In this document: in pieces, positions 42,822 to 52,238 of the stretch | Position numbering within the stretch: position 1 is the stretch's first letter | Layout: each line of letters opens with the position of its first letter | NCBI GenBank assembly: GCA_025846845.1 | Contig: JAOYTL010000012.1 | Coordinates: forward strand, 62,001-126,000 | Direction: 5' to 3' | Length of the DNA: 64,000 nucleotides | Source of the DNA: Alloboseaceae bacterium BT-24-1 | GTDB taxonomy: Bacteria; Pseudomonadota; Alphaproteobacteria; Rhizobiales; Beijerinckiaceae | The notes under the pieces: generated by a model | The model's database searches: none | Seen by the model: the letters and a program-made list of their open reading frames with translations, nothing else | What the model was told of the DNA's origin: nothing | Position numbers and translations under genes: made by a program

Positions 42822-43184
42822 ATGCCGCTCAGCTCGCCGCGCTTTTCGAAGAATGACCGGCTCAGGAAGGCTGCCGAGAACGCGCCGCCGCTGAAACAGG
42901 GCGAGCGCGGCGAGGCCGTCGCGATCATCCAGCTCGCGCTGATCGATCTCGGCCTGGCGATGCCGAGCTCGACCGGCCAGGGCCGCACGCTGCCCGACGG
43001 CATCTTCGGCCCGGAGACGGCGAACCGCGTGCGCAGCTTCCAGACGGCCAATGGGCTCGTCGCCGATGCCATCGTCGGGCCGCTGACCATGGCAGCGCTG
43101 GAGCGTGCCATCATCGCGGTGAGCGCCCTCAACCGGCGCGCCGAGGCCGCCAAGGCGCGCACCCACAGCGCCGCCGTTCGCTAG
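42822..43184 (+). CDS. Peptidoglycan-binding-domain protein, no signal peptide
   Basis: The 120-residue protein has a single PGBD-type three-helix domain at about residues 25-95 (PPLKQGERGEAVAIIQLALIDLG, then LPDGIFGPETANRVRSFQTANGL and VGPLTMAALE). It lacks a signal peptide and any catalytic domain. It precedes an unknown 308-residue gene by 66 bp on the same strand. In secretion or injection systems such lone PGBD proteins can act as adaptors. No such system is visible here. Confidence 0.8.
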   Translation: MPLSSPRFSKNDRLRKAAENAPPLKQGERGEAVAIIQLALIDLGLAMPSSTGQGRTLPDGIFGPETANRVRSFQTANGLVADAIVGPLTMAALERAIIAVSALNRRAEAAKARTHSAAVR

Positions 43185-43250
43185 ATCGACACTCGCAACA
43201 CCGGGCGGACCCGGGCGCAATCAGACCATCGGACATCCGCAGGAGTAGCC

Positions 43251-44177
43251 ATGGTTATCGCGATCGCTCCCGGCAGCGCCACGATCACCGCCAACAAGGG
43301 CGGCTCGCGCACCGACATCCATGTCGGCACCGAACACGCTTTGCTTCATTGCACGACCAAGGTGCGCCGCGCCGCGGCCGACGAGGCGGCTGGGCATCCC
43401 GGTCATACCGGCCCGATGATCACCTGCACCGGCACCGTGCTGATGTCGGGCGATCCGGCCAACCGGCAGGACAAGATCGACCTGATGACCAATTGGGAGT
43501 TCGGGATGATCCTGGTCGCCGACATCGTGGTCTACGAGGCGCATTATGCCGGGCGGATGGCCAATGAGGGCAGCATCGTCGTCAACCTCAAATCCGCCTT
43601 CGGCACCAACCCCTCGCTGGACGGCGACGGCGACCTGCCGACCGTCGACGAGATGATCTTCGACCCGAGCAATCAGGTCATCACCGACCAGACCACCGGC
43701 ACCAAGGGCTTCCTGGTGACCTACAAGTTCGGCGACCATCCCAACAACCCGTTCCCGCTGCGCCAGACCAACAGCAAGGCTCATTCGCCCAACTTCCTGC
43801 ACACGGCCCGGCGCGACGAAGGCTTCATCGCCTATTTCGTCGCGAGGGAGGGCGGCAGGACGGTCCATCACCTGGCGCGGATCGGTTGGCACGTGATCTG
43901 GCACGGCACGCTCGGCTGGACCTCGCCGACCGCGAAGCCGACGGCCAGCATGGTGACCTCGCGCATCGATATCGGCCAGCCGACCACCGACGCGATCGAC
44001 AACACGGCCTTTCCGCGGTCCGCCGCCATCGCCAAGAACCCGCAGCGGCCGACCTGCAACGAGCAGGACGGCACCGCCTTCGACAGGGGCTACGGCCCGA
44101 CGGCGAGCGCGTCTGTGCGGGCGGAGTCGACCACGCGGCCCGGCAACCTGCCGAGCAATTTCTTCCCGGCGCCGTGA
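43251..44177 (+). CDS. Hypothetical protein (308 aa), unrecognised
   Basis: It begins MVIAIAPGSATITANKGGSR and has no signal peptide or transmembrane helix. The centre is hydrophilic (LDGDGDLPTVDEMIFDP, TTGTKGFLVTYKFGDHP). A His/Trp-rich part follows (HHLARIGWHVIWHGTLGW), then a Ser/Thr/Pro-rich tail. The early tandem of beta-like short segments could be a beta-sandwich. No catalytic motif is evident. Good codon structure and the short gap after the PGBD gene argue for a real two-gene unit. Confidence 0.72.
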   Translation: MVIAIAPGSATITANKGGSRTDIHVGTEHALLHCTTKVRRAAADEAAGHPGHTGPMITCTGTVLMSGDPANRQDKIDLMTNWEFGMILVADIVVYEAHYAGRMANEGSIVVNLKSAFGTNPSLDGDGDLPTVDEMIFDPSNQVITDQTTGTKGFLVTYKFGDHPNNPFPLRQTNSKAHSPNFLHTARRDEGFIAYFVAREGGRTVHHLARIGWHVIWHGTLGWTSPTAKPTASMVTSRIDIGQPTTDAIDNTAFPRSAAIAKNPQRPTCNEQDGTAFDRGYGPTASASVRAESTTRPGNLPSNFFPAP

Positions 44178-44242
44178 GTCAGATCTCACTCCGAAGCTGC
44201 CCTGGCTGCACCGTCGGTTCAGCGGCCGCGTAACATGGCCGT

Positions 44243-45880
44243 CTACGTAGCAGGCGCGGTCCAGGACGTCGTCCAGGTTTCGCTGAGCGTGTGCTTCGCC
44301 GTCCTCAGGAAGACGCGCAGGTCAGTGCGTTCACCCCGGCGCGCACTGACATCGACGATGGCCCGGAAGCCCTTCGCGGCGAAGTTCGGGTCGAGCGTCG
44401 CGCTGGCAACGGTGCCGGCCGAGACCGTCGCGACCACCGAAACGCGCTTGGGATCGGAGAGGTAGTATTCGAGATCGCCGGCGTTGAAGTCGACGATGAA
44501 GCGGCGCTTCGCCAGCCCCGCCGCCGCATCGATCTCTTCGCGGGCGGCGATGCTGCTCTGGACCTGCGCCATCGCATGCAGCGTCTCCGTCGTCGAGACG
44601 GAGGTGATGCGGTAGTTCAGCTCGGTCGGCTGGCCGCTCGGCAAGGGCGTCTTCGGTGTCCAGCAGCAGACGATGTTGTCGAACTCCTCGCCCTGGGTCG
44701 GGATCTCGATCAGGTCGACGCGGCCCTCGCCCCAGTCGCCTGATGGTTCGACCCAGTAGCCGGGACGGGCGTGGTAGTGCGCCTCCAGGTCCTGGTAGTG
44801 ACCAAATTCGCGGTCGCGCTGGATCAGTCCGAAGCCGCGCGGATTGCGGTCATGGAAGGATGAGATCGTCAGCGCCTGCGGGTTCCGGATCGGTCGCCAG
44901 ATCCATTCGCCAGTGCCGGTCTTCAGCATCAGCCCGTCGGAATCGTGGACCTCGGGCCGAAAATCGGTGCGCTGCTCGCGGTCGCCCTCGCCGGCAAGGA
45001 ACATCGAGGTCAGCGGCGCGATGCCGATGCGCTCGATCGTCCGGCGCGGCACGATCGTCGCCGTGACGGCAACGCTGGTCTGCTGGCCCGGCGTCACGAC
45101 ATAGCGGAAGGCGCCGCTGACAGACGGTGAATCCAGCAGGGCGTAGATGACGAGATCGACGCCTTCGGGCTTCGGCTTCTCCAGCCAAAGCGCGCGAAAG
45201 AACGGGAACTCCTCGGCCTGCTCGCCGCCGACATCGAGCGCCAAGGAGCGCGCCGACAGGCCGTAACGGTGGCCGCGGCCGAGGAAGCGGAAGTAACTCG
45301 CCCCGAGGAACGAGATCACCTCGTCCTGAACCCTCAGGTCGTTGAGCGTCGTCGTGACGGCGAAGCCGGCGAAACCGAGCGAGATCGGCAGCTTCTGCGG
45401 GACCTGCGCCTTGCCGTATTCGAACAGCGCCATGTTGAACGGCAGCGGGATCGCGGTTCCGTCGCTGATCACATGAACCGGAACCGGCTTGTCGTGCAGG
45501 AAGCCGAGATGGAACAGGTGCAGGCGGTAGTCCGAGCCGCTGTCCTGCCAGAGCGCCTTGTCCCGGCGAAACCGGATCTCGCGATAGCTGTCATAGGTCA
45601 GCGATTTCAGCGCCTCCGGAATGGCAGGCGCGCTCGTATCGAACGGCCGGGCTGCGAGTTCGCGAGCCTGGCGCACGACATCCTCGTAACCGAATTTGCC
45701 TTGTCGTTGATCGGCGGACGCACCGTTCGGCGCGGCAGCCGGTGGGCGGCCGTCCTGGGCGCGGACGGGCGAGACGAGCCCGACGGCCGCCAGGGCGGTC
45801 AGGATCGCGCGACGCGAAGGCTCTGCTTGTCGCGGCCCGTCTCCAAAGTGGAAGCTCTGCGCTCCTGATCGGCTTGTCAT
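44243..45880 (-). CDS. Periplasmic glucan biosynthesis protein, MdoG/OpgG-OpgD family
   Basis: The 545-residue protein has a twin-Arg-type signal (PSRRAILTALAAVGLVSPVRAQ, residues about 22-43), as found in OpgD. FGYEDVVRQARELAARPF follows, then SYREIRFRRDKALW, FLGASYFRFLGRGHRYGLSAR and WVEPSGDWGEGRVDLIEIPT, all MdoG signatures. It acts in the periplasm on osmoregulated glucans. No OpgH/NdvB glucosyltransferase gene is in the window. The start at 45880 has GGAG close by; 45892 is an alternative. Confidence 0.92.
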   Translation of the reverse strand: MTSRSGAQSFHFGDGPRQAEPSRRAILTALAAVGLVSPVRAQDGRPPAAAPNGASADQRQGKFGYEDVVRQARELAARPFDTSAPAIPEALKSLTYDSYREIRFRRDKALWQDSGSDYRLHLFHLGFLHDKPVPVHVISDGTAIPLPFNMALFEYGKAQVPQKLPISLGFAGFAVTTTLNDLRVQDEVISFLGASYFRFLGRGHRYGLSARSLALDVGGEQAEEFPFFRALWLEKPKPEGVDLVIYALLDSPSVSGAFRYVVTPGQQTSVAVTATIVPRRTIERIGIAPLTSMFLAGEGDREQRTDFRPEVHDSDGLMLKTGTGEWIWRPIRNPQALTISSFHDRNPRGFGLIQRDREFGHYQDLEAHYHARPGYWVEPSGDWGEGRVDLIEIPTQGEEFDNIVCCWTPKTPLPSGQPTELNYRITSVSTTETLHAMAQVQSSIAAREEIDAAAGLAKRRFIVDFNAGDLEYYLSDPKRVSVVATVSAGTVASATLDPNFAAKGFRAIVDVSARRGERTDLRVFLRTAKHTLSETWTTSWTAPAT

Positions 45881-46135
45881 CACACTCCGCATTGTTGCTG
45901 GCTCGATAGGCCGCATATGAGCGGCGATCTGCCAACGTGAGGCGGGCGGCGATGTTCCATCGGCAAGGTGCCGGACCCGCCATTCAGGTTGCATTAAAGT
46001 CGAATGCACAACCATTAGTATGCATAATTGTACTGAAAATGCGGGCGATTCTTCGAACGGCTTAAGACTAAATCAAAGCGAGCGCAGTAACGTCGGGCAT
46101 TGCTCAGAACGCATACTCCTTGCGGAACCCGCGCC

Positions 46136-47155
46136 ATGCTCCAGTCCCTGTCCCGCATGCCGGCGGAGATGTCCTCGGATTCCCGCCGCAAGCTCCTCAA
46201 TGCCGTGACCGACCTGTTTCTGCTCGATTCAGATCCGAGCGAGGAATCGCAGGAGCATTACGGCGACATCGCGCTGCGCTCGCTGCCGCATCTCGACGCC
46301 GAGAGCCGCCGCGAATATGCGGATTCCGTCGCCGAGACGGCGACACTGCCACGCCCGGTCGCGATGTCGCTGGCGAATGATTCCGACAGCGAAGTCGCCC
46401 GGCTCGTGCTCAAGCTCTCGCCGGTCCTGACCGATACCGATCTGGCGGCCATCGCCATCAGCCAGACGCAAGAGCATCTTGCGGCCATCGCGGAGCGCGC
46501 ACGCCTGTCCGAGGGCGTGACCGACATCCTGGTCGAGCGCGGCGACTCGACCGTGCTGCGCAGCGTCTCCGGCAATGAGGGCGCCCAGTTCTCCGATCAC
46601 GGCTTCGACCGGCTGCTGCAGCGCGGCGGCGACGATGCCGCCGTCGGCGACGCGCTGGCGCGGCGCTCCGACCTGTCGCCGCAGCGCGCCGAGCGCGTGC
46701 TGCGCATCGTCGAGCAGATGTCGGATCCCGCTGCCGAAGCAGGCTCGCATCAGGCCACGATGATGGCGCGTCAGGCCCGCCAGCAACGCCGCGAGGTCCG
46801 GCTGCTGATCGCCGACCTGCAGGCGGGCGCACGCAGCCTCGACGAGGTCGTCACGATGCTCGCGGAGGAGGACCGCGCTTTCCACCTCGCACAGGTGATC
46901 GCGATCAGCGCCGAGGTCACCACCGAGCAGGGCCTGCGGGTGCTGATGCAGCGCGACGTCAGCGGCATCGCCGTGCTGGCGCGCACGCTGGGGCTCGGCA
47001 AGGACACCTTCGACGCTGTCCTGAAGCTGCGTGGGCGGCGCCTCTACTTCAAGGCCAAGGATATCGAGGACGACCTCAAGGCCTATGAGCAGCTCGACAT
47101 GGCCACCGCCGAGCGGACCATGCGCTTCCTGCGCCTGAAGACCAAGCTCGGCTAG
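46136..47155 (+). CDS. DUF2336 protein
   Basis: The 339-residue, mostly helical protein shows the DUF2336 repeat pattern: DSRRKLLNAVTDLFL, LPRPVAMSLANDSDSEVARLVL, AIAISQTQEHLAAIAERARL, RSDLSPQRAERVL. The C-terminal half includes LGLGKDTFDAVLKLRGRRL. DUF2336 proteins are alphaproteobacterial and HEAT-like; their role is not established. No signal peptide is seen. ATG 46136 was taken as start, though further ATG codons at 46157 and 46169 are possible. Confidence 0.83.
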   Translation: MLQSLSRMPAEMSSDSRRKLLNAVTDLFLLDSDPSEESQEHYGDIALRSLPHLDAESRREYADSVAETATLPRPVAMSLANDSDSEVARLVLKLSPVLTDTDLAAIAISQTQEHLAAIAERARLSEGVTDILVERGDSTVLRSVSGNEGAQFSDHGFDRLLQRGGDDAAVGDALARRSDLSPQRAERVLRIVEQMSDPAAEAGSHQATMMARQARQQRREVRLLIADLQAGARSLDEVVTMLAEEDRAFHLAQVIAISAEVTTEQGLRVLMQRDVSGIAVLARTLGLGKDTFDAVLKLRGRRLYFKAKDIEDDLKAYEQLDMATAERTMRFLRLKTKLG

Positions 47156-47247
47156 AGCCCGCAGCACGCCTGCCGCCACAAAAGCGCGACAATCGAGCCC
47201 TCACCTGCTAAGCCATGAGCATGATCCTGGCTGCGGGTAGCGCACGC

Positions 47248-47853
47248 ATGAAGCTTTTCTTGGCCGGCGCCGCCGTGGCGGCGCTGATGGCGACCAGCGC
47301 CTCGGCGCAAGCACAGGCCTTCCTGCCGCTCTCAGGCTTCGGAATCCTGCCCTCCTTCGCCTGGTCCGAGCCGACCGTGTCGCCCGGCGGCGTCAAATGG
47401 GACGGCTCCTATGCCCGCATCTCCAGCGGCTTCCAGGTCAGCAGCTCGAAGCGCTTCGGCACCTCGGCCGGGCCGGTGATCGGGCTCGAGGCCGGAAAGA
47501 TGTGGCGCGATGGCGACTTCGTCTACGGCATCGCCGGGGCGCTCGAATTCTCTCCGGCCTTCGGCGGCTACGCCAATCCGGGCTTCAACCAGGCGAGCTA
47601 TACCCGCGACATCGCCGGCGCCTTCCAGCTCAAGGCCGGCGTGTTCGCGACGCCCGACGTGCTGCTCTATACGAGCGTCGGCCTGGCGGCGGCCAACGAC
47701 ACCTTCCGCTACGGTGCGACGCTGTTCTCCAACCCCTTCTCGCGCTCCGAAATCGCACTCAGGCCGGAAGCGCGCGCCGGCATCCAATGGGCAGTGACCA
47801 ATAATGTCACGCTCGGGCTGGAAGTCGGCGTGGTCGGATCGGCGATCCGCTGA
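47248..47853 (+). CDS. Outer-membrane beta-barrel protein (Omp25/opacity-like)
   Basis: The 201-residue protein has a signal peptide MKLFLAGAAVAALMATSASA. Alternating aromatic/polar beta strands follow: WDGSYARISSGFQVS, GPVIGLEAGKMW, DFVYGIAGALEFSP, FQLKAGVFATPDVLLYTSVGLAA, and a final NVTLGLEVGVVGSAIR. This matches small eight-stranded barrels of Hyphomicrobiales. It lacks the usual terminal Phe. It lies 92 bp after the DUF2336 gene. Confidence 0.78.
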   Translation: MKLFLAGAAVAALMATSASAQAQAFLPLSGFGILPSFAWSEPTVSPGGVKWDGSYARISSGFQVSSSKRFGTSAGPVIGLEAGKMWRDGDFVYGIAGALEFSPAFGGYANPGFNQASYTRDIAGAFQLKAGVFATPDVLLYTSVGLAAANDTFRYGATLFSNPFSRSEIALRPEARAGIQWAVTNNVTLGLEVGVVGSAIR

Positions 47854-47963
47854 GAACGCGAACCACGACGCTGCGATCTTGATTCAAGCGGCTGGCGAGT
47901 TGATTCAGCGGATCGGCGCAAGCGTCTGATCAGACAACGGGATTCGACCGCGGCCAGCGCTTG

Positions 47964-48362
47964 TCAGACCGTCAGGTTGAGCGCCGCCGCGTGCTTGTCG
48001 GACCAAGCCCTGATCTCGCGAAAGACGGTGCTGAGATCGCGTGCTGACGGCGTCAGCTCATACTCCACGCGCGGGGGCACCTCTGGATAGATCGTGCGCT
48101 TGACGAGGCCGTGCGCCTCAAGATCGCGCAGCTGGGTCGTCAGCATGTGCTGGGTGATGCCGGGGATCGAACGGCGCAGCTCACCGAAGCGCATCGTGCC
48201 CTGCCCGAGCCGCCACAGGATCTCGCCCTTCCACTTGCCGGTCAGCATGCGCATGGCGGCGTGAAATTGTTCGACTGCAACGGAACTCGGACAAGTATCT
48301 GAATCTGCGAGATTTTCTGCGCTCTCACTTTGGCGCGACAATTCAATAGTCTTGTTTTCCAT
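47964..48362 (-). CDS. HxlR-family transcriptional regulator
   Basis: The 132-residue protein has the HxlR winged helix: FHAAMRMLTGKWKGEILWRL, MRFGELRRSIPGITQHMLT, LRDLEAHGLVKRTIYPEVPPRVEYELT. A conserved Cys (DTCPSSVAVEQ, about residue 24) is the redox- or electrophile-sensitive position in several HxlR proteins. It is divergent from a DoxX gene across an AT-rich 113-bp region, and DoxX genes are common HxlR targets. Confidence 0.9.
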   Translation of the reverse strand: MENKTIELSRQSESAENLADSDTCPSSVAVEQFHAAMRMLTGKWKGEILWRLGQGTMRFGELRRSIPGITQHMLTTQLRDLEAHGLVKRTIYPEVPPRVEYELTPSARDLSTVFREIRAWSDKHAAALNLTV

Positions 48363-48475
48363 ACTATATCACAAATTTCATCCTACTTGAGTTTTTGATC
48401 TTGCTCTCGATTTTCTCACGACGAAAGCGGAGGCGCCGCGCCGCTGCAGCCCACGGGCATTCCTCGGAGACATCC

Positions 48476-48883
48476 ATGTCGACTACTGAAGTTTCGGAAG
48501 CGCCACGTTGGCGCCGGCTCGGCCTATGGGGCGTCAAGGCGCTGCTCGCCGCCGCCTTCGCAGCCGCCGGCGGCGCCAAGCTCGCCGGCATACAGCCGAT
48601 GGTCGAGGTCTTTGGCATGATCGGCGTCGGGCAATGGTTCCGCTATCTGACCGGGACGATTGAAGTGGTCGGCGCTGCCGCGCTGCTCCTGCCTGCGCTC
48701 GCCGGCTTTGCCGCCCTGTTGCTCGCGGGCGCCATGATCGGCGCCACCCTGGCGCATCTCACGGTCCTGCCCGGCTCGCCGCTGCCGGCCGTGATCCTGC
48801 TCGCGCTCTGCCTGCTGGTCGCCAATGCCCATCGCAGCACGATCGAGGCAGCGGCCAAGCCGGTGTTTCTCGGCCGAGACTGA
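48476..48883 (+). CDS. DoxX-like membrane protein
   Basis: The 135-residue protein has four hydrophobic helices, with VKALLAAAFAAAGGAKLAG, MIGVGQWFRYLTGTIEVVGA and a final LPAVILLALCLLVANAH segment. This is DoxX_2-type. The ATG follows GGAGACATCC. It is divergent from HxlR and likely derepressed by redox or electrophile stress. This is the second DoxX gene in the window and is not close in sequence to the one at 2801. Confidence 0.84.
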   Translation: MSTTEVSEAPRWRRLGLWGVKALLAAAFAAAGGAKLAGIQPMVEVFGMIGVGQWFRYLTGTIEVVGAAALLLPALAGFAALLLAGAMIGATLAHLTVLPGSPLPAVILLALCLLVANAHRSTIEAAAKPVFLGRD

Positions 48884-48931
48884 GCCAGCCCGGCTCGCAC
48901 TATCCCCGCACGATCCATCCGGAGCAAATTC

Positions 48932-49042
48932 ATGTCGCGCCTGATCACCGCCGCTTTGCTGGCGTTCGCCTTGTCGGCCTGCCACACCACCGATCTCGGC
49001 CGTTCGGTCGGTTGGCCGGCGCCGCAGCGAACCGTCAGATGA
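48932..49042 (+). CDS. Very small lipoprotein (36 aa)
   Basis: The ATG follows GGAGCAAATTC. The 36-residue product has a short signal (MSRLITAALLAFA) with lipobox ALSAC and a mature part of only about 20 residues, like entericidin-sized lipoproteins. It lies 48 bp after DoxX, probably in the same transcript, and converges on parC. Confidence 0.55.
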   Translation: MSRLITAALLAFALSACHTTDLGRSVGWPAPQRTVR

Positions 49043-49069
49043 CGATACGCCGGCCGCCTCCTGCCCCGC

Positions 49070-51316
49070 TCACCCCCCGAACTTGTTGTTCTTCGGGAAG
49101 CCCTTGGGCGGCAGGCGGCCGGCCTCGGCGCGGTGGCCGAGCCATTCGATCAGCTCGGCCTGCGCCACTGTCCAAGTGCGGCCGGAGGTGTCGAGCCAGG
49201 TCAGCCCATCATCGAGCTTGAAGACCTTGGCATCCGACAGACCGCCATCCTTGTAGCGCTGCAGCTTGACGCCCTTGCCGCGGCCCATCTCCGCAACCTC
49301 GGAAAGCGGGAAGCAGAGCAGCTTGCGGTTCTGGCCGATGATCGCGACATGGTCGCCCTCGGCCGGCACGACGAGCATCGCCTCGGCCGGCAGATCGACA
49401 TTGAGCACCTGCTTGCCCTTGCGGGTGTTGGCGACGACGTCGTCGGTCGGCACGACGAAGCCGCGGCCTTCCGTGCTGGCGACCAGGAGCTTCAAGCCCG
49501 CCCTGTAGGGGAAGGCGGCGACGATCTCGGCGCTCTCCTCCAGCTCGATCATCAGCCGGATCGGATCGCCGAAGCCGCGCCCACCCGGCAGCTTCGAGGC
49601 CTCCAGCGTGAAGACCTTGCCATTGGTCGCCATCACCAGAATCTTGGCGGTGGTCTCGCTGAAGAAGGCGGTGCGGAGCGTATCGTCGCCCTTGAAGGTG
49701 AGGCTCGACAAGTCCTGGACATGGCCCTTCAGCGCCCGGATCCAGCCCTTCTTCGAGATCACCACGGTGACCGGCTCGCGCTCGACCATGGCCTGGGTCA
49801 GGTCGATATCGGCGGTCTCGGGCATGTCGGCGAAGGTGGTGCGGCGCTTGCCGATCGCCGTCTCCGGGCCGAACAGCTTCTTCACCTCGCGGATGTCCCA
49901 GGAGATGGTCTTCCACTGCTGCGCCTCGGAAGCGATCAGGCCCTCGATCTGGCCCTTCTCCTGGGTCAGCTCGTCGAACTCGGTCTTGAGCTGCATCTCC
50001 TCGAGCTTGCGCAAGGCGCGCAGGCGGGTGTCGAGGATGGCATTGGCCTGGACCTCGTTGAGCGCGAAGACCTTCATCAGCTCTATCTTCGGCTCGTCCT
50101 CCTCGCGGATGATTTTGATCACCCGGTCGAGGTCGAGATAGACGATCAGCAGGCCGGCGAGAATCTCGAGGCGCTTCTCGATCTGGCCGAGGCGGAAGCG
50201 CGAGCGCCGGATCAGCACGTCGCGGCGATGGTCGAGCCAGGCGCGCAAGGCCTCGGCCAGGCTGAGCACGCGCGGCACCAGCCCGCCGGTCAGAACATTC
50301 ATGTTCATCGGAATGCGCGATTCCAGCTCCGAGAGCTTGAAGAGCGATTCCATCATCAGATTTGCGTCGACGTTACGGGCGCGCGGCTCGATGACGACGC
50401 GAATGTCCTCGGCCGATTCATCGCGCAGATCGGCGACAAGCGGCAGTTTCCGGTCGTTCAGGAGCTCGGCGATCTTCTCGATCAGCCGGCCCTTCTGGAC
50501 CATGTAGGGGATCTCGGTGACGACCACGAACCAGGTGCCCCGGCCCTGGTCCTCGACATGCCAGCGCGCCCGCGTGCGGAAGGCGCCGCGGCCGGTCCGA
50601 TAGGTCTCGACCATCGAGGAGCGCGACTCGACGATGATGCCGCCGGTCGGGAAATCGGGCCCGGGCACGAAGGTCATCAACTGCTCGGACGTCGTATCCG
50701 GATGCTGGATCAGATAGAGCGCGGCGTCGCAGAGTTCGGCGGCGTTGTGCGGCGGGATCGAGGTCGCCATGCCGACCGCGATGCCCTGCGAGCCGTTGGC
50801 GAGCAGGTTCGGGAAGGCGGCGGGGAGCACCATCGGCTCCTCGTCCTCACCATTATAGGTCTCGCGGAAATCGACCGCGTCCTCGTCGATGCCGTCGAGC
50901 AGGAGGCGCGCGACCTCGGTCATGCGCGCTTCGGTGTAGCGGTAGGCGGCGGCGTTATCGCCGTCGATATTGCCGAAATTGCCCTGGCCGTCGACGAGCG
51001 GGTAGCGCTGGGCGAAGTCCTGCGCCAGGCGCACCAGCGCGTCATAGACCGACTGGTCGCCATGCGGGTGGAACTTACCGATGACGTCGCCGACGATGCG
51101 GGCGCACTTCTTGTGGACCTGGCCGGGGTCGAGCCGGAGCAGGCGCATGGCGTGCAGGATGCGGCGATGGACCGGCTTCAGCCCGTCGCGAGCATCCGGC
51201 AAGGCGCGGTGCAGGATCGTCGAGAGCGCATAGGTCAGATAGCGCTCTTCGAGAGCGCTCTTCAGATCGACGCGTTCGGCTTCCTCCTCCGGAGGCGGCT
51301 CGACGGGTTTACCCAT
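49070..51316 (-). CDS. parC: DNA topoisomerase IV subunit A
   Basis: The 748-residue protein has the breakage-reunion domain YLTYALSTILHRALPDARDG, the HPHGDQSVYDALVRLAQDF segment, and catalytic Tyr127 in AAAYRYTEARM. A coiled tower follows, then a C-terminal beta-propeller (VVISKKGWIRALKGH and later blades) ending FPKNNKFGG. It decatenates chromosomes with ParE subunit B. Position 88 (equivalent to the quinolone-region Ser80 of E. coli) is Gln, as is usual for the class. recO follows upstream as in relatives. Confidence 0.96.
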   Translation of the reverse strand: MGKPVEPPPEEEAERVDLKSALEERYLTYALSTILHRALPDARDGLKPVHRRILHAMRLLRLDPGQVHKKCARIVGDVIGKFHPHGDQSVYDALVRLAQDFAQRYPLVDGQGNFGNIDGDNAAAYRYTEARMTEVARLLLDGIDEDAVDFRETYNGEDEEPMVLPAAFPNLLANGSQGIAVGMATSIPPHNAAELCDAALYLIQHPDTTSEQLMTFVPGPDFPTGGIIVESRSSMVETYRTGRGAFRTRARWHVEDQGRGTWFVVVTEIPYMVQKGRLIEKIAELLNDRKLPLVADLRDESAEDIRVVIEPRARNVDANLMMESLFKLSELESRIPMNMNVLTGGLVPRVLSLAEALRAWLDHRRDVLIRRSRFRLGQIEKRLEILAGLLIVYLDLDRVIKIIREEDEPKIELMKVFALNEVQANAILDTRLRALRKLEEMQLKTEFDELTQEKGQIEGLIASEAQQWKTISWDIREVKKLFGPETAIGKRRTTFADMPETADIDLTQAMVEREPVTVVISKKGWIRALKGHVQDLSSLTFKGDDTLRTAFFSETTAKILVMATNGKVFTLEASKLPGGRGFGDPIRLMIELEESAEIVAAFPYRAGLKLLVASTEGRGFVVPTDDVVANTRKGKQVLNVDLPAEAMLVVPAEGDHVAIIGQNRKLLCFPLSEVAEMGRGKGVKLQRYKDGGLSDAKVFKLDDGLTWLDTSGRTWTVAQAELIEWLGHRAEAGRLPPKGFPKNNKFGG

Positions 51317-51473
51317 GCTTCTACCAACCTAATTCGATACGTGGCCCATGCTGAGAGGCCGACACCGGTCCATATCTCGCAGGACGAGGGAATAAGGCCC
51401 CGAATCACTTGATGCAACGATGCAGCCCGGATGCAAGAGACGCAAAGCGGGACCGGCGAAGAACCGGCAGAAA

Positions 51474-52202
51474 TCAGGGGATTCTCGCCGCCAGTTCCAG
51501 CAACCGTACCCGCTCCGGCGGCTCCAGCAGACCGCGCGGCTCGTAGAGGTCGCGGCGCAGAAAGAAGCCGGTCAGCGCAAAGCCGGCGGCGATCTCGGCC
51601 GGAGCCGGCCGGCGCGCGCCCTGCCCCTCGCTCAGAAAAGGCGGCAAGGCAAGAAGCCGGTCGAGATAGGGCTCGGCCGCCTTGCGGCTCACCGCCTTGC
51701 CCGATTTCGGCGAGACATGGCTGAGGTCTTCGCGGATGCCGGTGACGGCGCAGCGTTCGAGAGAAAGCCCATAGCCAAGCTCGGAGAGCATGGCGAGCTC
51801 GAAGCGCACCATCAGTGCCGGCGCGATCGCGATCTCGTCGAGATGCGCGAGCAGCACCGCCAGCCCCTCATAGAGCCCCGGATGCGGATCGCGCTCGGGC
51901 AGCAGACGCAGCAGGCCTGCGACATTGGCGAGCCCGTAGAGCGCGACCGGCCGGGCCATCAGCCTGGCAGCATGCGAGGTCAGGAGCTCGACCTTGTATT
52001 CGCCGAGATGCTCGTCGAGCCGGGCCCGCCAGGTCAGCGCGACGAGATTGCCGGGCTGCAGCACCGGTTGCTGCTTGCTGGAGCGGCCGCCCCGGACAAG
52101 GCCGAGATGGCGGCCATGATCGCGCGTCATCACCTCCAGGATCACGGCGCTCTCGCCATGACGCCTGACGCCGATGATGGTGCCCTTGTCGCTCCATTCC
52201 AT
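51474..52202 (-). CDS. recO: DNA repair protein RecO
   Basis: The 242-residue protein has an N-terminal OB fold (DKGTIIGVRRHGESAVILEVMT, HGRHLGLVRGGRSSKQQPVLQPG, WRARLDEHLGEY). A helical domain follows with ELAMLSELGYGLSLERCAVTG. Only one of the usual zinc cysteines is visible, as in many alphaproteobacterial RecO proteins. It loads RecA in the RecFOR pathway. It precedes parC in the same orientation. Confidence 0.94.
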   Translation of the reverse strand: MEWSDKGTIIGVRRHGESAVILEVMTRDHGRHLGLVRGGRSSKQQPVLQPGNLVALTWRARLDEHLGEYKVELLTSHAARLMARPVALYGLANVAGLLRLLPERDPHPGLYEGLAVLLAHLDEIAIAPALMVRFELAMLSELGYGLSLERCAVTGIREDLSHVSPKSGKAVSRKAAEPYLDRLLALPPFLSEGQGARRPAPAEIAAGFALTGFFLRRDLYEPRGLLEPPERVRLLELAARIP

Positions 52203-52238
52203 GGCGGAGAGTTAGGGCGGGGTGCGGAACGCCGTCAA

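Noticed and set aside
42822..44177. Part of a type VI or extracellular injection system
   Set aside because: No sheath, tube, baseplate or VgrG-like gene is present in the window. The PGBD domain alone is not enough.
49133..51412. 759-codon plus-strand frame opposite parC
   Set aside because: Shadow of parC with a biased composition and no recognisable domain.
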